Positions 34,101 through 54,392 of a DNA stretch of 64,000 bases are shown here, piece after piece; positions within the stretch are counted from its first letter, which is position 1; every line of letters starts with the position of its first letter. The notes beneath the pieces are model-generated. The model made no database searches. It worked only from the letters and a program-made list of their open reading frames with translations, and was not told the DNA's origin. Source of the stretch: Euonymus europaeus (lineage: Eukaryota; Streptophyta; Magnoliopsida; Celastrales; Celastraceae); contig OY756961.1 of assembly GCA_963580455.1 (NCBI GenBank), forward strand, positions 23,293,001-23,357,000, read 5' to 3'. Position numbers and translations under genes: made by a program.

Positions 34101-35030
34101 AAAAAAAAAGGCTTATATTAGGTTGTAATGTTTGATCTATTATATTTTGTTATTCAATTCTTTTCCTAGGCATTGTGAGACTTAGAGCCTCAAGCATTTT
34201 CGCCACTCAATAGCTCGCCTAACACCACTAAGTTCGTCCTGTGGCGGCTTATGACCTTGCACGCTTGAGCTAGGTACTATAGCCTCTCCCTAAGGACTCA
34301 TGTCTTACTAAGTCCCAAAACTTGAACATTGCTATCCTGGGCCTCAGCTCTGGTACCATTAATAACAGATTAACAACCTGTCCCTTCTCAAGTTTAGTAG
34401 ATATTGTCCTCTTTGGGCAGTTTTATACCAGTTCATATATATTTGTTCGGTTAGGCATTTTAACCCAAAAAATGCATCTATTAGTCTGAGAAGTTAAGTC
34501 TATTATATTTTGCAATATGGTTCTTGCAAAATCAAACCTTCCACCAAAAACGCCCCTACCTAAGTCCAGTAGATATTGCCGTATTTGGGTGGATCAATAT
34601 TGATTAGTAAAGATTTATTCTATTGAGCCCCTTAACTCAAAAGCGCATTTACTAAGTTGAGAAATTAAGTCTATTACATTTTGCAATACGATTCTTGCAA
34701 AATCAAACCTTGCACCAAACTCACTCCTGTAGAGGCTTATGTCTCAGTCTATTACATTTTGCAACACGATTCTTGCAAAATCAAACATTAGCCCAAACTC
34801 ACCCCTGTAGAGGCTTGTGTCTCAGTCTATTACATATTGCAATATGATTCTTGCAAAATCAAACCTTGCACCAAACTCACCCCTGTGGAGGCTTGTGTCT
34901 CGCTCATTCCAACCAGGTACCACATGATCTCTCCACACGTCAAACCTTCAATTATTATATACTTTTCGGAGGGTGAGAATCTCCAGCTCTCATGAACCCA
35001 GAAATCTACAATCAAAACCACAATTGTCCT
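34100..35030 (-). mobile_element. Degenerate LTR-element remnant (TRIM-like?), antisense
   Basis: On the minus strand TGGTACCAGAGC (complement of about 34347-34358) resembles the initiator-Met primer-binding site TGGTATCAGAGC. The DNA on both sides shares repeated phrases such as TAGTAGATATTG and GAAGTTAAGTCTATTA with the neighbouring 78-bp array. No coding domain is present. A small non-autonomous LTR element is one reading, but no LTR pair could be defined. Confidence 0.3.
34668..34901 (+). repeat. 78-bp tandem repeat, three copies
   Basis: Units start AGTCTATTACAT at 34668, 34746 and 34824, each 78 bases, through GATTCTTGCAAAATCAAAC to AGGCTTGTGTCTC. A diverged relative of the same unit lies at about 34495, separated from the array by unrelated sequence. 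Confidence 0.92.
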
Positions 35031-35311
35031 TCAAACAAACGGTGCCAGCATAAGCAGTAACCCTTCAGAATGATTTCTTATAAATGAACAGTCTTTCAAT
35101 CCTCAACCTCGTATACAATCCAACAGATTCCTATCATTAATTTATACAAGTTACAGCGGGTTTCAGGGAATTAACAAGGCAAAACTGATCACAAGTATTG
35201 CAAGCCATTCATCCGAAGAAACTTTGGTATCCTTCCCTTATCCATAAAAGCCTCATTTTAAGCTTCTTAGAGAGCCTTTTGCAATAAATTAGTGTAATCG
35301 TCACGCAGAAA

Positions 35312-38300
35312 TCAAATATAACTAGAATCTCCCAGTAGTAAATCAAGCATGTCTTGAGGAGTTAGAAGAGTTGTTCCTCCAAGGAGCAATTCAATATCTG
35401 GTCTTTCGCTTTCAGATAATGCCTCCCGAGCCTCCCGTACCTTGCATTCAAAAGAGCAGAATGTCAGTTTTCCATAATTGAAAACCGTAATGGCATGTCG
35501 CCAATGAAATATTTGTAAAAATATTTGAAGGAAAAACTAAATAAACAGCATCTTAAATTTCTTAAGCAATTCACACCTCAACGGCATTGATGCCTCCAAT
35601 TACAAAAACCAGAATGACATTTTGATCAGCAAGAGCTGGCTTTGTCTGCAGAAGTCGAAAAGCAAAGTTTAGAACATAATTATTGAAGAATGATCTATTT
35701 GAAGGTTCAAAGGAACTGAAATTTACTTGTCCAAGGCCAAATCTTCCGAATCCACTTTTAAAGAATCGCCCCACAGTAGAGGAATGGTACTCCAACCCAG
35801 GTATGTCATACTTGCCCAACACCCTTGTAAGAAGCTTGTAAAGAAATCCCTTGTTTGTGTACGGATCAGCAATGAAATTACTCTCTGAAGTCAATGACCC
35901 TTCTCTCAGTGGCAAATTTTTCCTTTTCAGAGCAGATAACTTGTGAAGGAATTTGAAAAGACTATCCACCCTGTCACGCAACTCCAACTTCAACTGCATG
36001 TCATCATATTTCTCTTTGCTTTTATCATTCTCGTCATTTTCCTCCCCCCACTTACCCCACTGGTCATCATCAAAATCATCAGTATCTAATTGATCTGGAA
36101 GTGCCGCTTTGGCTTCCTCTGATTTTTGCCTTTCAAAATTGGCTTCAAGCTCTTCGGTTAGACCACTAAGAAACTTCAATTTAGAAATTGAAGGGTTTTC
36201 AAGAACCGCATCCACAATAGCTTCTTTCAGAAAATGCTCCTCTTGCCAAGAAAAAGGCCCACCAGAACCAGATGTTGGAAAATTCTCACCAGCTAATATA
36301 TATCCAACAATTGTAAGAAGCAAAGCATCTTGAAAAAAAAGTAGCCCTTGCAAGGTCTCCATCTTTCCATTCTTCTGTACATGGGATCCAACCAAAGCAC
36401 TCTTGTTGACAAGATCACTGATTTGAGCAGCGAGACTCTGGCTAGTGTCCCCAGCATTAACACTCAATAGTTTCTCAGCACTGATAAATGCATCCCATCT
36501 GGCAGAAGATGGTTCGTCAAGGGCAATCAATGTGGCAGCTGCTATCTGAATTATTCCTTTATTTCTTAATAAAGTTGACTGATCTTTGGCCAGCGCTTTG
36601 ATCATGGACTGTAACTCCGATTTTGTAACAATACCAGGACGAGTTTTGACATTAACAGTAATGTTTTCCCGAAGAAGAGCTTCTTGAAGCAACTTCTTTA
36701 CCAGTACAGCTCCATCTTTTGTTCTTCTATTTAGAATAGCTTCCAGATATGGTGTTCCACGAAAGCTTTCGGTGGATACAAAGGACCCAGTAAGCTGAGG
36801 AATATCAGAGCAAACAGACTTTCCATCATTAACTTTGGTGCTGAGATTTTTCAGGTCTACAACTTGAGAAGTAGAGTTATGTGAATCCCAACCACACAGA
36901 AAAGCTTCAAAGCTTTCTAGAAGCCTAGAATCATTTATTTTAGAATCTTCTCCGCTTAGTATTTCAGCAAGTGGTATCTGCACATCAAGACGAGAACGTT
37001 GAAGGCCGCATGAGACAAGTTTGTATTGGGCTTGTGTGCCCTTCATTTGGGAGTAGGAGATTGATTTTTCCCTACGTGGCAAAGATGAAAACATACGGTC
37101 AACAAGTGAATCCCCATGACAGCATGGAGTAAGGAGATCAAGTGTACGATCAACAAGTAACAGCCCCGCTGATCGTTTACGTCGGCCTACATCATAAAGG
37201 CTTGACATGTCTGTTAGAACCTTCCCAACAGCTTTCGACAAATCACCAAGGGAATATATTTCCATTTTCAAGTCCATCTACAGAATTCAAAGAAAAGGAA
37301 CCAAGATCAGAGTGATGCATCCTTATACAGCCAATCAACATTAAAAATACTCCACTAAAAAAGACATAGAGGTCATAGTAACCACACTCTATGCTTTAAT
37401 ATATGGTCACTGACCAATCTTCAGTTATCAACGTATATCAAACTTTCTACTAGCCGTTTTATATTTTTATCAGTTTACAAGGTCAGCAACCATTCAACCA
37501 TGAGCAGCGCATCAGTCATAAATTTCCAAAAAATAAATCCAGAACTTCTATAAGGGGATTATCAAGTCTATTTTATGACTACTTATCTGTCACTTCCATT
37601 CTGAAGATGTGCAGATGGGATTTACTAAAATTCTTACAACACCTCCAGAAGTATTTTGGTCACTTGACCACTGTTAAGATAAGCTGTTCAAGTTTATCAT
37701 ATTTCAAAAGTTCTTTAATCATTTTTAGCTAGTTGATAGCAACTAAAATAGAAAGAAAAAAAACATTTATTCAAAAAATAAGAAAAAATTTCAGAAAAAA
37801 GGGAGACTGGAATAAGGGCATGAAACCAGGAAAACACAAGTGCTTTAAGCATGTATACTATTTACTACCTTGGCAGCTAGATGGTAAAGGAAATGTGCTG
37901 TAAGAGTAGCCCCAGGAGGAACATCATCACCATCAGAAAGCAATCCAGAACTCATAGGAGGCAGTCCAGGACTAAGTGAATCCTCATGTTGAACTGATAA
38001 AAATGCTTCAGCAACAGATCCTTCTGAAGGCAGGACAAAGACTCCAGGTGATAAAGGGCATAAAATTGTAGGAAAGTGGTGCACAGAAATGACTAATCTC
38101 TGCCCTACATCTTCTGTATGAACTATTGGACTATCTTCATACAGAACCACTACACTAGGGGCAGTCTCATGGTGAGGGGCATCCTCTTCACTGGATGTGA
38201 ACTGAGACCATCCCTCATCTTTGAAGGTCAGATTCTCCTGAAAGTTGCTATCTTCTGACTGTCCATGTTTCGTCTCCGATTTCTTAACAAGCTCCTCATA

Positions 38301-39889
38301 ATCTTGAAGAAGCAACAATTCATACTCACGGAATGCATCTGGTCCCAAAGGTGAATCAGGATATGCAGAGTGAGCCACCTGTATGTGTGAAAAACTTTGA
38401 ATTAAAGATCGGCAGTGCACTACAGCACTCTTTCTATATAATGAATACACATGAGGATAGATGCTTCAACTTTATTCTAAAGAAATGTAATTTTGTTTTC
38501 ACTCTCCTTTGGCATAAATCTATACTGACTACTGAGATCCTCATTTTCTACGAATAGTTGAACAACATTAGCATATCTTCCAATATTTACAACTCTTATA
38601 ATAATGAAATTGTTTTACCAAAAAGAAAAATAGAAAATTTACTGGGGAAACTTAGAAAGGGGAACCCAAGAACTGACATTTCTCTTCTAAGTACGAAAAA
38701 CAGTCAGCCATCTAAACTTCTAAAGTATATTTTTTACATTCAGAAGGAAAAAGTAGCAGCAATTTGGCTTTCCTTTTTTCTTTTTTCATATTTCAGTAGG
38801 TAATGAATTTCCATTAAACACCCTCATCAACACCACCAGCCCTTCTCTGCATTTTTCAGTCAGGAGGAGAAGATAAATAGGAAACAAAAAAAGGTCCAAT
38901 AAACATAGTCAGGAATAAGATAGTGCGAGTGCTATATCATTAAGTATAATATAAATTAACGGATAGATACAGAAAAACAAGCACTTGAGGCATCATTCCC
39001 TAATGATAGAGCAGATGAAAACAAAGGCAGATAAAATGAATATAATAAAGCTTTAAAATAAAAAACATAGATTCCAATGAAGCACCTCAGAGATAGATGT
39101 AAATATCGTACAACAACGAACACCTTGATGTCTGCTTAGGCACCGCAAAATATAACGATGTGCATCACTCAGTAGATGAGATGTGATCACCAAAATTTTT
39201 GTTGGAGGATCCAATCTTGAGTTCCAATCCACCACCTGAAATGAAGGACATAGAAGACACTTCAAGTTCCAGATTTTAGTATAACTATGGGCACAAAATT
39301 AGCACACAGTCAAAGGAACCAGCAGCTTCAAGTCACGGATTGCAGTCAAATGTGGGTATGCTATTTTAACCAGCCTTTACATAAACAAAGAGATTCTACA
39401 AGTTATCCAAGTCATTTTGTTTTTGTACTATGAAGTAGCAAATCACAATCACGAATCAATTTTTTTGATAATGTCTCTCCATTTAGACCAACCTCTAGTG
39501 ACTAGCTTCCCCAGACTCAAATCTTAATAACTCTAGCTCTTTGTAGCTTTGCGTATCGTTAAAAATAAAAACCATAAAAAATCTCAGGCTTACTGCATCA
39601 AGAGAAGTCATGTTCTCCAAACTGCAAACAGCTCGTGCACCAAGCTCCAGTAACAAGGGAAACGCTCCAACAAATTGGAAACTTTCAGTGCATCCAACAT
39701 CCAGGTAAAGAATGGAATCTTCAATATGATTTGATATCTAATCAATCAAGGTAAATAAAGAAGAAATTAATGAATCATTCGTAGACAACGACAATGCGGT
39801 TCGAAATCAATCACTCACTCGATTTGAGAAACCACACTTACTTGGCTAATGGAATCGAGACAAACTTTGGCCACATCAACCGAAGCCAT
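35312..39889 (-). CDS. MIP3: Sec1 family domain-containing protein MIP3 (MAG2-interacting protein 3)
   Basis: 866 residues from seven exons, all phase 0: 39842-39889, 39594-39737, 39086-39235, 37869-38378, 35727-37277, 35577-35645 and 35312-35440. MIP3 is the Sec1/Munc18-like subunit of the plant MAG2 (Dsl1/NRZ-like) tethering complex at the ER, used in Golgi-to-ER traffic and storage-protein export. Diagnostic blocks recalled from Arabidopsis MIP3: LDVGCTESFQFVGAFPLLLE, DSPLGPDAFREYE, VYDV/LYDVGRRKRSAGLLLV, AGENFPTSGSGGPFSWQEEH, GLEYHSSTVGRFFKSGFGRF and LGGTTLLTPQDM near the end. Length is close to the Arabidopsis protein (about 840). The 81-nt intron between exons 5 and 6 has no in-frame stop. 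The start MASVDVAK matches the family. Confidence 0.95.
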
Positions 39890-41244
39890 GGTTCAGAGGA
39901 CAATCGAAATCGAAACTATAGGGTTTCAATGCAGGTCTGTCCGGTGATTAAAGTCATGCCACAACAAAGTTCCTCATCTTCAAAATATTCAAATAATGAC
40001 AACATTCCACGGTAGCTCGCATGTCGGAGTCCATGGTAGCTCGCATGTGGTTCAAGCTTTGCGATGGCTTTCGTCTCTCTCGCCTATCTCAAGTATCGCT
40101 GGCTTTCATCCAGTTCTATTTGGGCCTTGGGGCTTGTCTCCAGTCAAGTTGGGCTCGTTTTTGTTTGGGCCCATATCAAGTTTCAGGTTGCTCCAAATCC
40201 AATTCTCTGCAGTCCAAATCTAAGAGAAGTTGACCTTAACATTCATAAATCATCTTTAGCTTACAATAAATTTAAGTGAAATTGTTTTACAAGTAGTTTA
40301 TAAGAAAGGTCCTCAAGATTCAGCATATGCTTCATTATCAAAATAATATAAGTATAGCCCTTTGAATCGAGTTTATACTCTAATACCGTATCATAAATCG
40401 AATACTCATGAAAATACCTCATAAATCTAACCCAACAACTCGAAAAAATATTTTTCACCTCAAGACCATGTCATAAATATACTCACGAGGATCTCGCATA
40501 CATTTAATCCAACAAGCATTGATCGCTCTAGGCCAGCGCACACGACTCTGCCCTCAACTCCCAAAATTTTCAAATTAATTTCCCAGACCTTGAACATACA
40601 GTTTCATCATGACACAGCAGTCGAGACCAATTTAATACAGCATGGTCTGAACCTACAGTAATGACTAATGAGAGTCTTGTATCCTCTTTGCGAAGCCTCA
40701 CTGGGGATTGAGATATGCTGCTCTAATTGTGGGTCTTAGGTTCAATTGCATTCTCATTCCACCATTTGTCTGGTCGAATAAAAATCTCAAATTCAAATTC
40801 TAACCAAACTGAGCCTGGATGTGCCAGTTTACGAGCAAACAAAGATCAGTTCATAATCAAACTTTGAAACCTGACATTGTCATGTATACCTATAAGGTTG
40901 CGAGCTCAATAAAATAGAACTCGAGCCTGCACTTGATATGATTAAACTAACAATAAAAATACTTGGATTCCACCGCAACCTTAATTCGATGGCAAGGCAT
41001 GGGTAGTACTAAATAATCATTCAATAGTATGGTGAAAGGTAAGAGTACTTTCCAAAACATTTCAGCTTGTGTCTAAAAAGATGGTCATCGGAAATAGACT
41101 TAAGAGAACCTCTTCCATTTCAAAAACATTAATGGAAGCCAGTCCTCTCCTATAATGGTGCTTCACTATGTTATCGTAAGCGTATTGAACCAGCGAATGA
41201 ATTAAATTATATGAACGTGGAACAAAAGGAGAACTTTCGAACCC
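39890..41244. other. Intergenic region between MIP3 and the Raf-like kinase
   Basis: Contains the MIP3 leader and promoter side (39890 to about 40240) and the kinase 3' flank. No gene or clear transposon is seen in 40240-41244; the DNA is AT-rich with a weakly tRNA-like phrase, GGTTCAATTGC, near 40739. Confidence 0.5.
40110..40175 (-). promoter_or_regulatory. Cluster of site II (TGGGCC/T) elements upstream of MIP3
   Basis: TGGGCC occurs near 40120, TGGGCT near 40149 and TGGGCC within TTTGGGCCCATAT near 40166, about 230-280 bases upstream of the MIP3 ATG. Clusters of site II motifs are common in plant housekeeping promoters and bind TCP factors. The GGGCCC core reads on both strands. Confidence 0.45.
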
Positions 41245-48767
<7,523 letters not shown>

Positions 48768-50400
48768 TTAACTTTATATAAAAAAGATTAAACCCAATGC
48801 CATAAACATTATATGAAATGCTTACAAAAACAGCCCATCCACTACACACCAAAATACAATTTTCACTTGCGGAGAAGGTTAATTAGCACCATAAGATGAG
48901 TTAAAGTCTTAAAGACGACCTCACTGAAGACAGATATTGGAACAATATGATAGCTGCAGAGGGACCTTTTGGTAATTTCAACCTAACAAGGTGTCAGTGC
49001 ACAGTCAGAACTTGATCAAGCCACTAACCTTAAGCATATTTTGCTGCCAGTGACCACAATTTACAAACCAAGTGGGTGAAAAACACACAAACCACAAAGA
49101 AGTTCTAACAGTGGAGAAATATAAGAAGTAAGCAGAAGAAGTAAGCAGTAAGAAAAAGTTATCTACTTCACAGAGCTCACACAACTGAAGATGATAACTA
49201 TCAAGGTTTATTCCCCCTTCACATCCAATTTGACAATAAGAAAGTGTAATTTTAACACCTTCACATGGTTTATCCCTAATTAAGCACTTCATCATTAACT
49301 AGCGAAAAATGGTAAACAACACCCGTGCACAAGGCATACCTTACCACACATATTATTGTTTCCATGAATTGAACATGTGATCTCACCCCTGCAAATCTAC
49401 CACTTGGCCACATGTTCATCATTGCCTTTAAATCAATTTTGTTTTAAGGGGAACTCATTGTAAAACATGAAAGCAAAAACTAATCCATCAAGGACTTAAT
49501 GGAGGTAAATAAATACTAAAAAGCTGAGGGATCCTACCCCCAAAGACTTGATGCGTCTTCTAGGAACCATTTTTAAAACAAAAAAGGGTCAAAGAAGTGG
49601 AGGTTATCTAATGGTGAATGGTCAAATTCCAACTAGTATCACCCAATGGAAAATTATATAGTTTAAGGCCATGATGAACTGCTTCATCATGGACAGATCA
49701 AGGAACATTAATGATCAATGACACCTTATCAATCCTTCTTTGCAAGGAAATATATCACACTTGCAATGTTCCTTCAAAAGTAAAGCCATTTCTTGCATTA
49801 ATAGATAAACTCACAATGACATGTTAACCAGAACAATGATTTATTATGAATCATGATCAATTTAAAAATGAATGTCAAGGAAGATTAGAAGAATAGATTG
49901 TAAAAAGTGATTTAAAATTAATCTTAACAGAAAGGCTTAAGCAGCTACATGGAATCAATAAAATGAATCAGTCCAGATCCTGAGAAAGGTACTGCATCAT
50001 AACAATTGAACCCACGAAGCTGCTGCATGTTACAAAAATATCAACCATAAAACCAAAGACGCAAACTTTCGAAGCCCTCTGCCTAACCATACTGATTTAC
50101 AAGTCAAAAACCCTAAATTGATAAACATTCAAGAAATTATTGAAATCAACAACAAAATCACAGCTTTCAAGTTCATTCTTATAGAAGAACGGATCAAAAT
50201 ACCTCAAAAGGGAGATTCTTTGGCTTCCATATACGGAGCTACAATTTCGGCGAAGGCGAAGCAGACATTACTTCAAATGATAAGGTTTCTCTCTTCTGAC
50301 TCATAAATGTGGAGTATAACAATAACAATACTTTCACTCGTTGTCTTTCACTTTCACAGATTTTCTTAATTGGGTACTATTTCTCTTTTGTCTTGTCTTC
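48768..50400 (-). other. 5'UTR of the Raf-like kinase with a leader intron of about 1.4 kb
   Basis: On the minus strand a leader exon from about 50400 ends ...TTTGAG at 50203 with a GTATTT donor. A T-rich stretch and ATAAAG acceptor sit just before the ATG (48772-48777). The interval between is AT-rich and stop-filled. Inferred from signals only. Confidence 0.45.
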
Positions 50401-51384
50401 TGCAACTCACCTCTCTCTTTACGAAGCCTACCCTCCCCTGCCCTTTCGGCAGATTAAAAATCTTCTGCTAATCAAACAATAAGGAGACACTTGTCCAAGA
50501 ATTACCCTCCTTTTTTCCTCAAACTTCCTTAAATGCCACTATTATTTTAGATTTCTGTTGACTTAAAAATCGGAAAAAAAAATTCATCGAAGATTGTGTA
50601 GGGTGGTGGCAAGATCATGTGCAGATCATCTAATTTGTTCTTTCCATATCCTATAAAATGTTTTTAAAACACAACAATAACGAATTAAGGAAACGATATT
50701 ATATAAGTTTTATATTTTAAATATATAGTATGAGTCTAAATTGAATTGTCAGATCTATTTTTCTATTTAATTGTGAAATTCAAAATTTAAAATTCCAAAA
50801 TATTACAATGAAATACGATATAAAATATTTTAAAATACAATAATGATCAAAGATTTTCTAAGTCTAAAAATTAATGAAAAAGATGTGCAAGATCTTCTCA
50901 TCTTCCATCACAAGGTCCATGGCATCAATTCCATACTCAATTCATAATTATTTTTTTTGCAAATTTTTGTGGCTTAATCTATTAATTTAGTGACGTAATT
51001 GAATAAGATTAAATTAAGCTTGTCAATTAGCACCTATGGTCGGTCTTATTAAATTATTTATTATATGGTTTATAAAAGCTAAACCAATAAAAAAAGAGGG
51101 GGAGTGGCTGTGGATAGTCAATGAAACCCGACAAATAAAAAATACGAAAAAATATTTTTTTTTTGGCAAGACAAAGAATTGCTGGGAAAGACTGAAAGAG
51201 TTTTGTCGGTCCCAAACTTCCAATCACTTTCCTGTATTCGTAGTCAAAAAGTGATTTTATTAGTGAGGTCCCAGCCTCTTCCTTTTGCCTTCATAATTAA
51301 AATAAAAAATAATTAATTTAAAAAATAAAACAAAATAATACAACGCCATAAGAGCATCCACGGTGAGCTCTTCAAAAAATATTT
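50401..51384. other. Promoter side of the kinase and AT-rich intergenic DNA
   Basis: No gene. AGAGCATCCACGGTGAGC at about 51351 looks like the left end of a GAGCA-type MITE cut short by the next element. Confidence 0.45.
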
Positions 51385-51768
51385 TACATATTGTTTGGGA
51401 ATGAGGAGGGGAGGGGAAGAAATTTTTGAGAGGAATGGAAAATGGAGGGGAGGGGAAGGAATGGAAAGTTAATTTTACTTTATCTTGTTTGGATAGTCAA
51501 CAATTAGGGGAAGGAAAAATGAAAAAGTATATTTTTATGATTTGTAAGATTGATATAAATTTACCATGTTATCCTTGATGTAAATTTTGATATATATACA
51601 TATATTATATATATTTAACATATGGGACCCACCACTATTTTACACACAAATTTTACTTCAAAATTTTCTCTACCTCTTCCAAACATCATCTCTTTTCATT
51701 TTCCATCACTTTTAACTCTAAATTCTTCCTCCCCTCATTTTCCCTCCTCTCCCAAACATAGTGTTAGC
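51385..51768. mobile_element. MITE with GGGGAGGGG-rich inverted ends
   Basis: The left arm TTGTTTGGGAATGAGGAGGG and the inverted right arm TATGTTTGGGAGAGGAGGGA are imperfect inverted copies. The body of about 380 bp is non-coding. The boundary bases and target duplication are uncertain. Confidence 0.6.
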
Positions 51769-51900
51769 GTCGGTCTCTCTTGATTGGAGATTGAAAATAA
51801 AGTTTAATTATTCTTCAAGATTTTATATTTTGAAATTGTTTCAGGATTATCTTATTTGGAATAGTAACTGTGGTGAATTTTTTTCAAATTACACCTTAGA

Positions 51901-52054
51901 CCCATGAGCCTTAATCACGCATTTATTTAAAAATTCTCTGCTTCCGCGCCACGAACTCTTAACCTCTTGGTAGCTCAGTTGGTACCAAGAGATTAAGGGT
52001 TCGAGACATGGGTGCGAGAAAATTTCCTGTATATGCTTGATTAAGGCTCATGGG
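51901..52054. mobile_element. tRNA-derived SINE-like head inside a perfect 17-bp inverted repeat
   Basis: CCCATGAGCCTTAATCA (51901-51917) is perfectly complementary to TGATTAAGGCTCATGGG (52038-52054). Between the arms lies TAGCTCAGTTGG (51971-51982, Pol III A-box-like) and GGGTTCGAGAC (51997-52007, B-box-like). The A-B spacing is shorter than in a tRNA and no cloverleaf can be drawn, so this is a SINE head and not a tRNA gene. Confidence 0.55.
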
Positions 52055-52780
52055 CTTGAAGCGTATTTCTTGGTGGAAAAAAAATCCACCACATTACCAA
52101 AAAAAATAAATTCTCAACATATGTGCTAAACTTAGGGCTTGGCATGATCCAATTTTTTCTATCTTTACTAGTCAATTGATCCATCATTGGTCTTATATTA
52201 TCAATCCTATAACCGACCTACAAAGTTGGGCCAATAACATTAGGGTTGTAAAAAAAAATTGATAAAATTGAAATCAATCAAAACCGAACCATTTGGTCGA
52301 TTTTATAAAAAAAAAAGTACATATTTTCCGCTAAAAATGAAATCGACTAAACAATATGGCCAAAAAATGACCAAAATTAATCGTTGACACCACTAGATAA
52401 TATCATTTGGCTATATGCTTGATTAAGACTCATGGGCCTGAAGTGTATTTCTTGGTGGAAAAAAATCCACCACAGTATAAAAAAAAAACTCAATATATGA
52501 GCTAAACTTAGGGCTTGGCATGATCCAATTTTTCTATCTTTATTGGTCAACTGATCCATCATTGGCCTTATATTAGCGGTCCCATAACCGACCTACAGAG
52601 TTGGGCCAATAACATTATGATTGTAAAAAAAACTGATAAAATCAAAATCAATCAAAACCGAACCATTTGACGATTTTATAAAATAAAGTACATATTTTCC
52701 ACTAAAAATGAAATCGACTAAACAATCTAGCCAAAAAATAGCCAAAATTAATCGTTGACACCACTAGATAATATCATCTG
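52030..52780 (+). repeat. 382-bp tandem duplication
   Basis: The unit starting TATATGCTTGATTAAG at 52030 recurs at 52412 and runs to CACTAGATAATATCATCTG at about 52780. Copies are very similar, with scattered substitutions and A-run length changes. Each unit has a small hairpin, GGTGGA ... TCCACC. Confidence 0.93.
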
Positions 52781-53019
52781 ACCCATGTATAGATGAGTCA
52801 ATTGATGATTGTCAATCGATCGATAATTATCGGCCCACTAACTATTAAAGAGAATTAAGTCAAAAATTCAAAAATGTATTATAAAAGCCCCAAAACAAAT
52901 TAACCCAAATATCCAAATATAATAACAAAATTACCCAAATGTTTGTTTAGCTATGACCCATCCCTATTCCCTAATTAACAATCGAACACACCTAACACCT
53001 AACACCTAACTATAGATTG
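52781..53019. other. Intergenic DNA, no gene seen
   Basis: AT-rich, non-coding. Includes the short tandem CACCTAACACCTAACACCTA near 52991. Confidence 0.5.
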
Positions 53020-53945
53020 TGTTTGGATTGAGGGATTTGAGAGGGAAGGGGAATAGACCGGAAAGGAATTTTCTCTTAATTCCTTTGTTTGAATAGGTTA
53101 TAAAAAAAAGTAAAGGGAGGGATTTTAAAAGAATTGGAGGTAAAAGTTAACTAATTTATTGTTAAAATGCTTCCTCTCTAAAATATTGGGGTCATTTGGA
53201 AAGAGGATAAAAGAAAATTAAGTTATTTATAAGTGAAATATCTATTTTGTCCTTGTATATAATACTTTAACTTAAAAATAAGAATAAATTAATAAATTAA
53301 ATCAATTTTTTTTCCTCTTATGATGACCATCCAAATAAGAGAAAAAATAAATTCATTCATTTATTTGTTTAACTTATCCAAACCAAGATCATCAGAATCA
53401 GATCAGACTAGTCAACCTGTGATCAACCACGGAACCGATCTAGTCGCCCCTCATATAAACCATGTGTTTTTTTAAACTTACCATTTTTTGGGAATCAGTA
53501 TTGAGCCAGTTCAACTGGTGGAACCGGGCGGTCCCAATGAACATGATCGGTCAATTTTTATTGAAAAATTTATTGTTGGTGATAGGTTCTTCTTACCCAA
53601 ACCAAAGACGTTACCACTAAGCTTTGACACTTTTTTTTTTATTGAAGTAAGACATGCAAAATTAATATATAATATTTGTGTAAAATATTTTTACACATTA
53701 TTCAATACTAAACATTATTTATATGGTATTAAATAATTATCTATATCATATAAATATATATTATATTTTATTGAATATGGTTGAACCTTTGAATCTTAAA
53801 TCGAAAAAAATTTCAGTCCAATTTTTAAAACCTTATCCAAACATGAGAAATAATTAAAATATATATTATACCTTCTCTTCGTTTGATAAAATTCTCTACT
53901 CTTATCTTCCTTTCATTTCTCTGAATCCAAACACACTCTGACCTC
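53020..53945. mobile_element. Non-autonomous element with GTGTTTGGATT inverted ends
   Basis: The left end GATTGTGTTTGGATTGAGGG and the inverted right end GAGTGTGTTTGGATTCAGAG match at most positions. The body of about 0.9 kb is AT-rich and non-coding. It resembles large plant MITEs; the superfamily is not assignable without the exact target duplication. Confidence 0.55.
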
Positions 53946-54348
53946 CATGCCTCCATAGTTGAGGATTGATGGTGAGATGATTTTGCTGATGGTGATGGAG
54001 GGGAGCATAAAAGGGTGCTAGGGCATTAACAAAATCTGCGTTTCCAAATCAAAACATATGTTGGGACTTTTGACGAGCTTGAATGGAAGAACAAACCTGG
54101 TCATCACCCGTAACGGTAAGTAGCCACAAAGGCTCATTATTTTCTTGATTTGAATGTTCAACTACCACTGAAAAAGTTTTTTTCTCTTAAGATAAAAAGT
54201 TCTTCCCTATCAAAAAAAAGAAGAAGAAAGTTCTTTGTGGAATTTTTGATGTATAATGAGGATTCAAAAGATGTACGGAAATCGTTTATGAGTTTCTTAC
54301 GAGGGAATCATTCTCCTTTATGCGTCACCACCTTCTCATCAACATTGG

Positions 54349-54392
<44 letters not shown>

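Noticed and set aside
51971..52007. Possible tRNA gene
   Set aside because: A-box and B-box-like strings exist, but their spacing is too short, no acceptor stem or anticodon arm can be paired, and the context is a SINE-like repeat.
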